64,000 nucleotides of DNA from JBGTSJ01 sp041940305 (GCA_041940305.1 JBGTSJ010000008.1:173203-237202); one strand, 5' to 3'. Positions 8,156 to 19,179 are shown, counted from the stretch's first letter. A program made the numbers and translations. Notes: generated by a model not told the origin, from the letters alone.

Positions 8156-11119
8156 GTGCCCACCTTCAGTTTTCGACTGGCGCTGTTGGCCGCTCTTTGC
8201 ACGGTGGTGGTCGTTATCTGCGTGATTTCGAGAAATCGAGATCCCGATAAGCTGCTGATCGACGCGGCAGCCGCCCTTGAGGCGGGCGATCTGGCACGCG
8301 CTGAAGTGCTGGCACTCCGTGCCGTTCAGCAGGGCTCGCACTCAGCGGAAGCGATACTGATCTGTGCCTTGGTGTCGTTCCGCGACAGCCGGCCGGAAGA
8401 GGCGATTCAATATCTCGATCGCCTTCTGTTGGATGGCAGCACCGTTCAGGTGGCCGATCATCTGCGGGCGGCTCGGTTGTGCGACGAGCACTTCTGCCCC
8501 TCAGCCGCGGAGCGACACTATCGGGCCGTCCTGGTCAAAAGTCCCCGCAGTGTCGTGGCAAATCGGGAGCTGGCGTGGTTGCTGACGAGAACCGGCCGGC
8601 GTTGGGAGTCTTCGGGCCATTTGTTCGTTCTGCTCACTCAGGGAGGAATACAGCTCAACGAGTTGCTGCTGCTGCTGGACCTCGGACCGCAGTTCCTGGA
8701 TCACGACAAGATCCATAAGTACTCCAAGACCACACCGAGCGACTCCATTGTGCTGCTGGTCCGTGCGCTGCTGCTGAATCAGGACGGGGACCGCCCGGGC
8801 GCGGTGAATCTGCTCGAAGAGGCTGTGCATGTGGATCCACAGCTCATTGAGGCACAGGCCTGGCTGGGGCAGTTCTTATACGAACAGCAGGCGTGGCAGC
8901 AGCTGGCGGATTGGGATGCGTCCTTACCTGAGTCCGCTGACTCGCATCCGCGAGTCTGGAACGTCCGGGGCCTCGCGGCGGCGGCACACGGCCAGACCGA
9001 CGGAGCAGTTCGCTGCTATTGGGAGGCCCTGCAGCTCAACCCAAGTGATACGACCGCGAACCACCAACTGGGCCTGAGCCTGGAGAAACTGGGACGCGTT
9101 GAAGACGCAAAGCCGTTTCTCGATCGCACGCGGGTCCTGGCTGGCGTCGCTGAGACTGCGCGCTGGATTCGCGAAGCAGTGGGAGACAATTCGGCCGCCG
9201 CCCCCTATGCAATGGCTCAAGCTGCGGAACTGTCGGCTAAACTCGGACGCGACTGGGAGTCGGCCGCATGGTTGATGATGCTCGGAACGCAGGGGAGCGA
9301 GTGGCGCTCGGAGGGCGAGCGAGGGCGGGAGCAGTTCGTGCGGATGACGCCCGGCGTCGGACAGACTGCCGCCGCCGACAATCCGGCGGCTCGAATCAAC
9401 CTTTCCAGTTTTCCGCGACCGGCGGCGGTCAAGGTTCCGAGCAACGCCGTCTCCGACATCAGGGACCGGGAGACCATCGGCGTGCGGTTTGAAGAGTCTG
9501 CCGCAGCCGTGGGAATCGACTTTCGTTACTTCAACAACCATCGCGATGGCGAGGAGGGCATGCCGCTGTATCAAACCACCGGCGGTGGAGTGGCCGTCAT
9601 CGACTTGGACAATGACCTCTGGCCCGACCTCTATTTCCCGCAGGGGGCAATCTGGCCACCCCAGCCGGGAGACGAAGTCTTTCGAGACGTGTTCTATCGA
9701 AACCAGAGCGGCCAGGGCATGCGGGACATCACGGCGGCTGCGTACCTGGGAGATGAACGTTACAGCCAGGGGGTGAGCGCCGGCGACTTTAACAATGATG
9801 GTTTTGCCGACTTGTATCTCGCGAACCTCGGCGGCAACCGGCTGTACTTGAACCTGGGCGACGGAACTTTCGAGGAGGTCACCGCCGGATCAGGAGTGGA
9901 GAGCGACGCCTGGACGGCAAGTTGTGCCATCGCTGACCTGAATGGGGACAGTCATCCGGAACTGTTCGACGTCAATTACGTCGATCACCATCGCTCTGAC
10001 GTCACTGGCCTCTGCTATGACACGAGCGATGTGCTGCGGACGTGCGGTCCGACCAAGTTTCCGGCAGCGCCGGACGTTGTCTGGCTCAGTGACGGGGCCG
10101 GAGGATTCCGCGACGTCAGCAGCGACTGGGGAATTCTCGATGAGCGCGGGTATGGCCTGGGAATTGTCGTGGGAGTGTGGGATGAGGGGGCCAGACCGTC
10201 GATCTTCGTAGCGAACGACATGACGGCGAACCAGTGGTGGGTGAATGCGGCGACAGGTCACGGACCGGCCGCGTTTGCCGATCGCGCCCTGGCCAGCGGA
10301 CTCGCCTTCGACAGTCGCGGGATGCCGTTGGCGTGTATGGGAGTCGCCTCCGGGGACGTCAATGGGGATGGATGGCCCGATCTGTTCGTCACCAACTCGT
10401 TCAATCAGCCAAGCACGATGTACCTGTCCGGAAGCGGTGCGTTTTCGGACGGCACTATCGCGGCCCAGCTGCATGCGCCGACCTATCCCATGGTAGGATT
10501 CGGGACTCAGTTCCTCGATGCGGACCTGGATGGCGATCTGGATGTGATCGTAACCAACGGCCATTTCGACGATTACCGCCACCTGGGTCAGCCGTTCCGC
10601 ATGCCAGCGCAGTATTTTTCAAACTTGGGCAACGGCTTGTTTGCAGAGCCCGCACCCGGTGAGTCAGGCCCGTACTTCCTGCAGGAGTATCTCGGCCGTG
10701 GACTGGCTCGTCTGGACTGGAACCGGGACGGCCTGGATGACGCTGTGATTTCTCACATACTCGATCCTGCGGCCCTCCTCACGAACACGACCGAGTCGGC
10801 GGGGCGTTCCGTCACTTTCCGCCTGATCGGAGTGCACTCAGAACGGAACGCACATTGCACCCGCGTCTCGATCCAGATCGAGGGGGAAACGGTCACACAG
10901 CAACTGACGGCCGGCGACGGCTACGAAAGCACAAATGAAAAGTGCCTCCGGTTCGGTCTGGGCGACGATATCGTCGTCGTGTCCGGCAGTGTGCAATGGC
11001 CTTCAGGCGTCGAGGAAACGTTCGATGCGCTCCCGGTCGATCGTGAGTACCTTCTGATCGAAGGTGGACGGGGCCCTCTGCTGCTCCCAGGCGGTTCGGT
11101 GGAATCGCACGTGCAATGA
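8156..11119 (+). CDS. TPR - VCBS/FG-GAP - ASPIC/UnbV surface protein
   Basis: 987 residues from a GTG start that places a hydrophobic anchor or signal at residues ~6-25 (LALLAALCTVVVVICVI). Residues ~35-390 are TPR-like helical repeats (ALEAGDLARAEVLALRAVQ). From ~442 comes an FG-GAP/VCBS propeller with repeated calcium-loop motifs such as DLDNDLWPDLY, DFNNDGFADLY and DLNGDSHPELF. The C-terminus (~882-975) matches ASPIC/UnbV, with TAGDGYESTNEKCLRFGLG and VQWPSGVEETF. This is the CRTAC1-like architecture. Proteins of this type are exported and thought to bind calcium and extracellular partners; no enzyme motif is visible. It is a paralog of the 15889 gene on the same island. The partner and export route are unknown. 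Confidence 0.87.
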   Translation: MPTFSFRLALLAALCTVVVVICVISRNRDPDKLLIDAAAALEAGDLARAEVLALRAVQQGSHSAEAILICALVSFRDSRPEEAIQYLDRLLLDGSTVQVADHLRAARLCDEHFCPSAAERHYRAVLVKSPRSVVANRELAWLLTRTGRRWESSGHLFVLLTQGGIQLNELLLLLDLGPQFLDHDKIHKYSKTTPSDSIVLLVRALLLNQDGDRPGAVNLLEEAVHVDPQLIEAQAWLGQFLYEQQAWQQLADWDASLPESADSHPRVWNVRGLAAAAHGQTDGAVRCYWEALQLNPSDTTANHQLGLSLEKLGRVEDAKPFLDRTRVLAGVAETARWIREAVGDNSAAAPYAMAQAAELSAKLGRDWESAAWLMMLGTQGSEWRSEGERGREQFVRMTPGVGQTAAADNPAARINLSSFPRPAAVKVPSNAVSDIRDRETIGVRFEESAAAVGIDFRYFNNHRDGEEGMPLYQTTGGGVAVIDLDNDLWPDLYFPQGAIWPPQPGDEVFRDVFYRNQSGQGMRDITAAAYLGDERYSQGVSAGDFNNDGFADLYLANLGGNRLYLNLGDGTFEEVTAGSGVESDAWTASCAIADLNGDSHPELFDVNYVDHHRSDVTGLCYDTSDVLRTCGPTKFPAAPDVVWLSDGAGGFRDVSSDWGILDERGYGLGIVVGVWDEGARPSIFVANDMTANQWWVNAATGHGPAAFADRALASGLAFDSRGMPLACMGVASGDVNGDGWPDLFVTNSFNQPSTMYLSGSGAFSDGTIAAQLHAPTYPMVGFGTQFLDADLDGDLDVIVTNGHFDDYRHLGQPFRMPAQYFSNLGNGLFAEPAPGESGPYFLQEYLGRGLARLDWNRDGLDDAVISHILDPAALLTNTTESAGRSVTFRLIGVHSERNAHCTRVSIQIEGETVTQQLTAGDGYESTNEKCLRFGLGDDIVVVSGSVQWPSGVEETFDALPVDREYLLIEGGRGPLLLPGGSVESHVQ

Positions 11120-11145
11120 ACAGTGCCGTGACCGCCAGCCGGCTT

Positions 11146-12681
11146 TCAGTCTGCCAGGGCGTCATTCCACCAGATTCTCAGCCAGTTCCCGGCTGCTTCA
11201 GCCGACGTGTCAAACGTGCCGCCGGCAATATCCAGGTCGCCATCGCCGTCAAAGTCGGCCAGTTCCAGAGCCATGTATCCCGGAAGGGCGCCATCGAGCG
11301 ATATGCCTGTAAAGATGCCCGGCTCCGTCTGTTCCAGCGCCATTAACGTGTCGGTCACCCTCGCTGTAGGCTGCCGGCGCAATGACGCCGGAATGTAGGC
11401 CGCCACGACCACGTCCAGATCCTCGTCCCCATCCAGATCCCCGGGCAAAGCGCGCATCGCCCCCGGAAGCGTTGCGATGCGATGCGCGGCAAAGGGAAAC
11501 TCCCCCCGGTTTTCGAACCAATGCACTCCGTGCGTCGGCTTCAAGTCATAGCTGTCGAGCGTATCGCCGTTGGTGTAGAGCACATCCAGATCGCCATCCT
11601 GATCCAGGTCGACCAGTTCAATTCCGCTGGATCCAAACGCAGGATCCCCGGCTTCAAAGATTGTGCGATTCTCAAACCCGCCCTGTCCGTCATTGACCAG
11701 GCAGATCACCTGTTCGTGCTCCTGGCTGAGGAGGACCACGACGTCCAGCGCACCATCGCCGTTCATGTCACCTGCCGGGACGTGGATGGCGCCGTGGCGG
11801 TCATCCAGCACACGCAGATCAAATTGGGGCAAACCCTCACTGACGCCCTGATGTTCCAGACACAGGACGCGCCCCGTACGTCGCCAGCCGAACTCCGCGA
11901 CGATCAGGTCCTGGTCGCCATCGCCGTCGAAATCCGCCGGCCGAACGTCGGCAACGCGGCCGAGATCGGATTGGAGCACAACTGGTTCGGCGTCTTCCGC
12001 CGCGGGATTCAGCCAGACGACCGCCCCCCGGCCATGATCCGCCGGCGTAAAGCTGCCGAGATCGGCCGCGACGAAGTCGGTAATGTCATCACCATTCAAA
12101 TCGCAAGGAGCCAGGCGGGCCGGATTTTGAACGACGCCGATGACCTCCGCGTCGCCGTGGGCCCCTGCCGGCAAACAGGACCATATCCCGCCGCCATACA
12201 TATCGCAGAACGTCAGTCGCTGCTCTCCCGATGGCCCGCTCCCCCAGAACAGTGAGGAAACGGCCGCCACGCGCGGCGCGTCGGGAAGCGAGAGGGTGGC
12301 TGGCCGGAAGCTGCGATCTGGCGAAGATCGATCAGGACTGGATGGCCAGGCCAATTCGGCCGGCGCCAACTGCTCGTAGTACGCGATCACCTCTCCCATA
12401 TTCGGCGGAATCAGATCACTCCGACCGGAGGCCGCGTAGAAGCGGAATCCCTGGGCGACTTCTCGCCGCCACGCGGCACGGGGGAACGTGTCGGGCTCCG
12501 GAGTCGAGTGACAGTCGCCGCAGAAAGCTTCGACCTTGGGGCGAAGGGCTTGCACTTCGACGGATCGCGCCGACTGCGACGTGACTCTGTGATGGCTAAT
12601 GGATGAACGAAACGCCCACCAAGTGACGGCTACCGCTGCCAATGCCGCCAGCACGGCAGCCAGGATCGATCTGCGATACAC
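11146..12681 (-). CDS. VCBS-repeat protein with N-terminal CxxCH motif
   Basis: 511 residues. Residues ~7-24 form a signal or anchor helix. Then comes FCGDCHSTPEPDTF with Cys54, Cys57 and His58, a c-type haem-binding pattern, followed by a long FG-GAP/VCBS propeller (~190-500) with calcium loops such as DLNGDDITDFV, DFDGDGDQDLIV and DLDGDEDLDVVV. The ending is a propeller blade, without ASPIC/UnbV. It lies tail to tail with the 8156 gene (26 bases apart) and heads a minus-strand stretch whose upstream neighbours are a lipoprotein and a DUF1559 gene. A periplasmic or surface location is inferred. Whether haem is really bound cannot be judged from one motif. Confidence 0.84.
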   Translation of the reverse strand: MYRRSILAAVLAALAAVAVTWWAFRSSISHHRVTSQSARSVEVQALRPKVEAFCGDCHSTPEPDTFPRAAWRREVAQGFRFYAASGRSDLIPPNMGEVIAYYEQLAPAELAWPSSPDRSSPDRSFRPATLSLPDAPRVAAVSSLFWGSGPSGEQRLTFCDMYGGGIWSCLPAGAHGDAEVIGVVQNPARLAPCDLNGDDITDFVAADLGSFTPADHGRGAVVWLNPAAEDAEPVVLQSDLGRVADVRPADFDGDGDQDLIVAEFGWRRTGRVLCLEHQGVSEGLPQFDLRVLDDRHGAIHVPAGDMNGDGALDVVVLLSQEHEQVICLVNDGQGGFENRTIFEAGDPAFGSSGIELVDLDQDGDLDVLYTNGDTLDSYDLKPTHGVHWFENRGEFPFAAHRIATLPGAMRALPGDLDGDEDLDVVVAAYIPASLRRQPTARVTDTLMALEQTEPGIFTGISLDGALPGYMALELADFDGDGDLDIAGGTFDTSAEAAGNWLRIWWNDALAD

Positions 12682-12705
12682 AACGCTGTTTTGACCAAGT
12701 TGAGA

Positions 12706-13200
12706 TCAATCGAGATTCAAAGTCGGCGTGTTCTCCTTGCCTTCTTCGACGGTCACTTTAAGCGGCGTCGTCACTGTGTTCCCGTAATGCTCGGGAACCA
12801 GCGCCTTCAATGGCGGCGGAGTGCCGGCCGTGGTGGGAGGTGCTCCTCCCTGGATGATCTGCATTGGATCGCCGGCGCTCGTCGAGTCAGCGCCGCCTTC
12901 GAACTTGGTCACCGTGACTGTGTTTTCACCGATCGGAGCGCCGTCCCCCTGCTCGTACGTCGTCAGTTCAAATACTCCCTGTTCATTGGAGACCCCCGTC
13001 GAAGGGACGCCGGAGCCGGGGCCGTAAAACGAAACCGTGGCGCCGGCAAGAGGCTGGCCCTGGTAATTGACAGTGCCCTTCACAGGCGCAACGGTCGGCC
13101 TTTCAGGACCCGAGTCTCCGCCGCACCCTTCGATGAAACACAATGCGGCTGCTGCCAAGACGAAGGAAACCCGACGGCTAGTATACGAATGATTGTGCAT
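12706..13200 (-). CDS. Lipoprotein with transthyretin/carboxypeptidase-regulatory-like domain
   Basis: 164 residues. The N-terminus has a basic region, a hydrophobic core and a lipobox-like CFIEGC, so Cys26 is the likely lipidated residue. The mature part begins with Pro-rich spacing, then VKGTVNYQGQPLAGATVSFY and GVFELTTYEQGDGAPIGENT, the usual form of a carboxypeptidase regulatory-like Ig/TTR fold. Small lipoproteins of this kind are very often found next to DUF1559 genes in Planctomycetes, as here (DUF1559 gene upstream on the same strand, 106 bases apart). They are presumed to be envelope partners; no biochemical function is known. A strong hairpin lies in the gap. Confidence 0.85.
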   Translation of the reverse strand: MHNHSYTSRRVSFVLAAAALCFIEGCGGDSGPERPTVAPVKGTVNYQGQPLAGATVSFYGPGSGVPSTGVSNEQGVFELTTYEQGDGAPIGENTVTVTKFEGGADSTSAGDPMQIIQGGAPPTTAGTPPPLKALVPEHYGNTVTTPLKVTVEEGKENTPTLNLD

Positions 13201-13235
13201 TGTCGTGCAGGTTGCTGAGGAAATGAGGACATCAA

Positions 13236-13267
13236 AAGCTTATGGACGGAGCGTTGCTCCGTCCATA
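13236..13267 (-). terminator. Terminator/attenuator hairpin between DUF1559 and lipoprotein genes
   Basis: A 12-bp perfect stem, TATGGACGGAGC (13241-13252) with GCTCCGTCCATA (13256-13267), and a 3-nt loop. Read on the minus strand it is followed by AGCTTTTG. It sits 39 bases past the DUF1559 stop and before the lipoprotein gene, so it may end most DUF1559 transcripts while letting some read on. Confidence 0.65.
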
Positions 13268-13306
13268 GCGACCCGAATCAGCTGACTTCGCCATCAAAGG
13301 CGTTGC

Positions 13307-14332
<1,026 letters not shown>

Positions 14333-14338
14333 CTTCAA

Positions 14339-14343
14339 CCTCC
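14339..14343 (-). promoter_or_regulatory. Ribosome-binding site GGAGG of the DUF1559 gene
   Basis: CCTCC on the plus strand, i.e. GGAGG on the minus strand, 6 bases before ATG at 14332. It decides the start against the longer open frame reaching 14467. Confidence 0.75.
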
Positions 14344-14381
14344 GAATCAGGGAATGAACGTCGATATCAAGCAAACGCGGA

Positions 14382-14406
14382 GCTACCCCGCGAAAGACAG
14401 GGTAGC
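14382..14406 (-). promoter_or_regulatory. Leader hairpin upstream of the DUF1559 gene
   Basis: GCTACCC and GGGTAGC form a 7-bp perfect stem around an 11-nt loop (TGTCTTTCGCG on the minus strand), about 50 bases before the DUF1559 start. It could be a leader regulatory structure. A c-di-GMP riboswitch was considered but its conserved core is not present. Confidence 0.35.
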
Positions 14407-14602
14407 CACCGATAGGCGCGGCAAGTATGGGACAGATTTGAGAATGAGAACGATATCGCCAAAGCAATCAGATTGCCTTGGGCAGCCTTGACTTGTAATC
14501 TTTCGGTTGGGCACTGTCAATCTGCTGATGCATAATGCGGCGCTGCGTTGTGCCGCGCCGACGGAGTGTCGGACGATCCATTGGGCGGGACAGGCGATTG
14601 GC

Positions 14603-15910
14603 GTGAGCTCCATTCGGCGTGACCGACGGACATCCGAACGATCTGCACTCGGTGCAGCACAGTTCCGCGTCCGGCTCTGGTTTTGGGTCATTGTGCTGGT
14701 CGGCGCCGGAGCAGGACTCGCCGTTTTCTCTCCGAGATTGATGGTGATCTACCATCAGCGGGCTGCGATCAAAGCCCTTTCGGCCCAGCAGCCGGATGAA
14801 GCGACGGAACATCTCCAGGCGGCCCTTCGGGTGAGGGCGGCGGACGGGCGGACGCACTTTCTGCTGGCCCGTGCGGCCCGCCTTGCAGGTCGGCTGGACG
14901 ACATGAAGCGGCGGCTGGCAGCCGCCGCGGACGCGGGATACCCCGTCGCTGAACTCGAACGGGAGCAGATTCTGGCTCGAGCCCAGATCGGCGAAGTGCA
15001 TCGCCTGGAGGGGGACTTGGGGCGGATGCTGATGGACCCCGAGGTGGACCAGCGTCTGGTCAGCCATGCCATCGTCGCCGGACTGATGCGGATCAATGAA
15101 GCATCGCGCGCCCTGCAGATTCTGACGGCGTGGGAACAGGACTATCCCGATGACCCCATACCGCACTATTTGCGTGCCAAGTACCTGGTTCACGAGAACT
15201 TTTTCGCCGAGGCGGCTGACAGTTACCGTGAGGCGATTGCCCGTGATTCGAAGCACTTCGACGCACGGCTTGGACTCGCCGATGCGCTCAGAGAAGTTTC
15301 GGAGAACGAAGCGGCCATCGCGGAGTACGAAGTCTGTCTTGAAGACCGACCCGGACACGTCGAAGCAATGGTCGGCCTCGCGGCCAGCCTCATCGATTCC
15401 GGCCGGACTGATGAGGCCCGTGAACTTCTGCGGGCAGCACTGAAACGAAATCCCGAGCACGTCAATGCCCAGCTGGACCTCGCCGAACTGCTGTTGACGG
15501 ACGGTGACACCGACTCAGCGATCCAGTTGCTGGAGAGCGTCTTGCAGGCTCAACCTTTTAATCCGGCGGCCCGATACAACTACGCCACCGCTCTGTCCCT
15601 GGCCGGGCGCCCTGAGGACGCCAGGGAGCAGTTCGATTACGTCGATGCGCAGACCCGGGCGCAGGCAGAGCTGCGCAATCTGATGGAGCAGTTATCAGGC
15701 GACCCTGGCCTGATGGACGTTCGCGCGCAGGTCGGTCAAACGCTCCTGAACTACGGGGACCCCCGCGAAGGGGCCTTGTGGCTGGAGAACAGTCTGCAAT
15801 TCGACCCCGACCATGAGGCGACGCACCGGTTACTGGCAGAGTACTATGAAGGCATCGGAGAGCGTGCCCTGGCGCAGCAGCACCGCGAATGGCGAACGAT
15901 CGAGAACTGA
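14603..15910 (+). CDS. Membrane-anchored TPR protein
   Basis: 435 residues from GTG at 14603; a TTG at 14507 would add 32 residues of non-hydrophobic sequence lacking a ribosome-binding site. A single membrane helix (FWVIVLVGAGAGLAVF) lies near residues 26-41. The rest is TPR helices with typical units such as HFDARLGLADALREVSENEA and ARELLRAALKRNPEHVNAQ. It ends inside the next gene: the stop at 15910 overlaps the following ATG at 15889 by 22 bases, so the two are probably translated together. The context suggests a periplasm-facing scaffold for the TPR/ASPIC-UnbV protein that follows. Start choice is moderately certain. Confidence 0.78.
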   Translation: MSSIRRDRRTSERSALGAAQFRVRLWFWVIVLVGAGAGLAVFSPRLMVIYHQRAAIKALSAQQPDEATEHLQAALRVRAADGRTHFLLARAARLAGRLDDMKRRLAAAADAGYPVAELEREQILARAQIGEVHRLEGDLGRMLMDPEVDQRLVSHAIVAGLMRINEASRALQILTAWEQDYPDDPIPHYLRAKYLVHENFFAEAADSYREAIARDSKHFDARLGLADALREVSENEAAIAEYEVCLEDRPGHVEAMVGLAASLIDSGRTDEARELLRAALKRNPEHVNAQLDLAELLLTDGDTDSAIQLLESVLQAQPFNPAARYNYATALSLAGRPEDAREQFDYVDAQTRAQAELRNLMEQLSGDPGLMDVRAQVGQTLLNYGDPREGALWLENSLQFDPDHEATHRLLAEYYEGIGERALAQQHREWRTIEN

Positions 15911-18900
15911 ATTTGCAGACGCCGCCCGAAGGTCCGCCGGCCGAGCAATCCCCTCAACGCCGCGGCCCCCTCGGTCCGCTCCTGATCATCCTCGTTCTGC
16001 TTGCGGCGGGCTTCTTGCTGTGGCGATGGTACGGGGGCGCCGGCCACGCGTCGCAGAGCGAACTGTTGTCACGCGCGCGCGCGCTTCTCAAGGGAGGGGA
16101 TGCACCAGCCGCCGCGGAACTGGCTGGGAAGGCGGTCCGGCAGCAGGACGGATCGTCCGAAGCCTGGTTTGTCTTGGGACTCGCAGAACGAGCCGCTGCG
16201 CGTCCGCATGAAGCCGTTGCCGCCTTCGATCGGGTTGACGGCGACTCCCAGTGGGCTCTCCAGGCCCGCGTGCAAACCGGAGAGGTGCTGTTCTTCGATC
16301 TGCATCGGATGAGCGATGCCGAGCAGCAGTTTCGGCGGGCACTGACGATCGAACCTGAGAATCCGGCCGCGCTGGAGCGATTGATCCAGATCCTGATGAC
16401 CAGCGGCCGCTGGGATGAAGCCGCGCCTTCGGTGCTGCGACTCATTCGTCAGGGACAGTTTCACAACCTCCACCTGTACGTGGTCTGTGCGGGGGATCGT
16501 GTGGAAGTGGACGTCGAGACGTTGCCGCAGTACGTCGCGGCCGATCCGGACGATCCCGCCCCCAGGGTCGCGCTGGCCATGCATGCTGCATCCCAGCAGC
16601 GATGGGACGACGCGTCGGAGCTGCTCAGGTCTGTCCTCCAGGATCATCCCGACCGCTGCGAAGCGCAGGCCGAATGGGCGATCGTCCGCTCACAGTCCCT
16701 GGATGAATCCGAGCTTCGCACCTGGTTTGGCGCCACCGCAGTTCAATGCGACAGGAGTTCCCGTTACTGGGCCGCTGCGGGTGACTGGGCGGCGGCGGCG
16801 GGAAGCCATCGCGCGGCGATTCGCTGCTATTGGGAATCACTGCTGCGGGAGCCGAGCCAGCCGCTCGTCAACTACCGGCTCGGGCGTCAATTGTTGCAGG
16901 CGGACCAACCTGAACGCGCGCAGCTGTTTCTTGATCGTGCAGCGCTCCTGCAGGAGTACTTGAGCGCCGTGGAGGTCGCCAAGTCGGGCAGCGACCTGCC
17001 GCTTCTGAATCGTACGGTGGATCTGGCCGAGCAACTGGGGCTCGATTGGGAGGCTTACGGTTGGGCGAGCCTGTCTTTGCGACTCAAACCGGAACTCGAA
17101 TGGGCTCGCGACGTTGTCCGGCGCATTGGCGTCACAGTTGCGGATCGCCCGCTGATCCGCACCGATGCGCGCGCGAATCTCGCCGCTCGGGTTGATCTGA
17201 GTGAGTTCGCACTTCCCGGAGGAACGGGCGGCGTCAGCCCCCGTGACGGGCAGGTGACGGGAGCGATCTCGCCCGATTCCATGCCTACGATCAGGTTCAC
17301 GAATCGGGCCGCCGATCTGGGCATTGAGTTTCAATATCGCAACGGCGGCGATTCGAGTCAGGGACTGCGCTACATGTATGAGTTGCTCGGCGGCGGGGTT
17401 GGAGTCGTCGACTACGATCGGGACGGCTGGCCGGACCTGTATCTCACTCAGGGATCCGATTGGCCCCCTGCACCGGATCAGCGCCGGTATCTCGACCGGA
17501 TGTATCGAAACGTCGCCGGAGAGCAGGCACGCGATGTCACCGCAGCGGCGCGTCTCATCGAATCCGGATTCAGCCAGGGTGTGGCGGTCGCGGACCTCGA
17601 CGCGGATGGATTCAGCGACATTTATGTGGCCAACATCGGCCGCAATCGCTGTTTTCGCAATAACGGAGACGGCACGTTCTCCGAGATTGAAGACGCCATG
17701 GGGACCGCCGGCGAGGACTGGTCATCCAGCTGTCTCTTCGACGATCTCAACGGCGATGGATTGCCGGATTTGTACGTCGTTAATTATCTCCAGGGAGCAG
17801 ACGTATTCTCACGGCTCTGTCCGGATCAGTCCGGCGAGCTGCGGCTGAGCTGTTCGCAGAAGGAATTTGCGGCCGCCCAGGACCGCCTCTACTTCAATTC
17901 CGGCGGCCGCGGATTCCGCGACGCGACCGAGACGGCCGGCATCCTCAGTCCCGAAGGCAGAGGGCTCGGCATTCTGTCCCTCAGGCTGAACGCCTTCTCG
18001 CTTCCGACTTTGTTTGTGGCGAACGATTCCGACGCCAACAACTTCTTTGTGCCGCAATCGGGGAATGACGCTGCGGGAGGGAATCTCGATGTGCAATACG
18101 TTGACGAAGCATGGGCCCGGGGCGTGGCGGTCGACGGACAGGGGCGGGGTCAGGCCTGCATGGGCATCGCCTCCGGCGACGTCGACGGGGATCAACGGCT
18201 CGACCTATTGGTGTCGAACTTCGATGGCGAAACCAGCACGCTGTACCGTCAGGTGACCGACGGCTCATTCGAGGACGCCACCCGTGTATTCCGGCTCGCC
18301 GACGACAGCTTTCCAATGGTCGGTTTCGGCGCTCAGTTTCTCGATGCCGATCTGGACGGTCATCTGGATTTGTTTATTACCAATGGCCACGTCAATGATC
18401 TGCGCGCCAAAGGCCGCCTCTACACCATGCCGCCGCAACTCTACTGGAATCGCGACGGTCGAGATTACCGCCTCTGTCCGGAAGGCACGGGCGCCTACTT
18501 CGGTGGCAGTTATCTGGGACGCAGCGCAGCGCGATTGGACTGGGACCAGGACGGCCGCGCGGACCTCGCCGTCACGCACCTTGATGCTCCCGCCGCCTTG
18601 CTCTTGAACGAAACTCAGACCAGCCACCACGTTCTGTCGTTGCGATTCGTCGGCGTTCAATCGGACCGCAATGGCACAGGCGTGCGGATTCGCATCCAGT
18701 TTGGGGGCAATCAGGCTGCCTTCGAACTCACCGCCGGCGACGGCTATCTCTGCTCAAACGAACGCGCATTGTGGGCAGGCCTCAATCGTCATTCGGTGAT
18801 CACGCGACTGGCCGTTATCTGGCCGTCCGGCGTTCAGGACCACTACGCAGACGTCAGAGTGGATGAGCCGCTGATTTGCATCGAGGGCTCGCAAGAACTC

Positions 18901-18951
18901 CTGCTGGCATCTCCGCATCGTGCATTGAATTCCGATATCCCTGGCCACTGA
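15889..18951 (+). CDS. TPR - VCBS/FG-GAP - ASPIC/UnbV surface protein (paralog)
   Basis: 1,020 residues. A short basic/Pro-rich head precedes a membrane helix at ~27-46 (PLGPLLIILVLLAAGFLL). TPR-like helices fill ~55-420. An FG-GAP/VCBS propeller begins near 466 with calcium loops DYDRDGWPDLY, DLDADGFSDIY, DLNGDGLPDLY and DVDGDQRLDLL. ASPIC/UnbV occupies ~910-1005, with TAGDGYLCSNERALWAGL and VIWPSGVQDHY. The domain order and many motifs (AIRCYWESLL, QGVAVADLDADGF) repeat those of the 8156 gene, so the two arose by duplication. It overlaps the preceding TPR gene by 22 bases. Predicted location is the cell surface or periplasm with the propeller outside; no catalytic residues are seen. Confidence 0.88.
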   Translation: MANDRELNLQTPPEGPPAEQSPQRRGPLGPLLIILVLLAAGFLLWRWYGGAGHASQSELLSRARALLKGGDAPAAAELAGKAVRQQDGSSEAWFVLGLAERAAARPHEAVAAFDRVDGDSQWALQARVQTGEVLFFDLHRMSDAEQQFRRALTIEPENPAALERLIQILMTSGRWDEAAPSVLRLIRQGQFHNLHLYVVCAGDRVEVDVETLPQYVAADPDDPAPRVALAMHAASQQRWDDASELLRSVLQDHPDRCEAQAEWAIVRSQSLDESELRTWFGATAVQCDRSSRYWAAAGDWAAAAGSHRAAIRCYWESLLREPSQPLVNYRLGRQLLQADQPERAQLFLDRAALLQEYLSAVEVAKSGSDLPLLNRTVDLAEQLGLDWEAYGWASLSLRLKPELEWARDVVRRIGVTVADRPLIRTDARANLAARVDLSEFALPGGTGGVSPRDGQVTGAISPDSMPTIRFTNRAADLGIEFQYRNGGDSSQGLRYMYELLGGGVGVVDYDRDGWPDLYLTQGSDWPPAPDQRRYLDRMYRNVAGEQARDVTAAARLIESGFSQGVAVADLDADGFSDIYVANIGRNRCFRNNGDGTFSEIEDAMGTAGEDWSSSCLFDDLNGDGLPDLYVVNYLQGADVFSRLCPDQSGELRLSCSQKEFAAAQDRLYFNSGGRGFRDATETAGILSPEGRGLGILSLRLNAFSLPTLFVANDSDANNFFVPQSGNDAAGGNLDVQYVDEAWARGVAVDGQGRGQACMGIASGDVDGDQRLDLLVSNFDGETSTLYRQVTDGSFEDATRVFRLADDSFPMVGFGAQFLDADLDGHLDLFITNGHVNDLRAKGRLYTMPPQLYWNRDGRDYRLCPEGTGAYFGGSYLGRSAARLDWDQDGRADLAVTHLDAPAALLLNETQTSHHVLSLRFVGVQSDRNGTGVRIRIQFGGNQAAFELTAGDGYLCSNERALWAGLNRHSVITRLAVIWPSGVQDHYADVRVDEPLICIEGSQELLLASPHRALNSDIPGH

Positions 18952-18974
18952 GTGAGGTGCTCGGACTCGCAGTT

Positions 18975-18999
18975 GCAAGAACTCGATCGGAGTTCTTGC
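18975..18999 (+). terminator. Hairpin after the ASPIC/UnbV gene
   Basis: A 10-bp perfect stem, GCAAGAACTC with GAGTTCTTGC, and a 5-nt loop, 24 bases behind the stop at 18951. There is no T tract, so it may be a Rho-assisted end or mRNA stabiliser. The remaining gap to 19179 shows nothing else. Confidence 0.55.
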
Positions 19000-19179
19000 C
19001 CGTCAATGGACAATGGCGACTCAGCCGGAACAGGTCGGGAGTGCGTTTGTTGATGAGCACTTTGTTCCGTACGAGATCGGCTCGACAATGGGTGCGAGGC
19101 AAGATTGTCGAGTATGTTCGCGACCGGCAACTGCTCTTGCTCCTCAAGTGCGTCAGCAGGGCGTAGCAACGTTCTTCAG

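Noticed and set aside
14372..14430. c-di-GMP (GEMM) riboswitch upstream of the DUF1559 or TPR gene
   Set aside because: Some short similarity (GGTAGCC-ACCGA) but the conserved core and second stem are absent.
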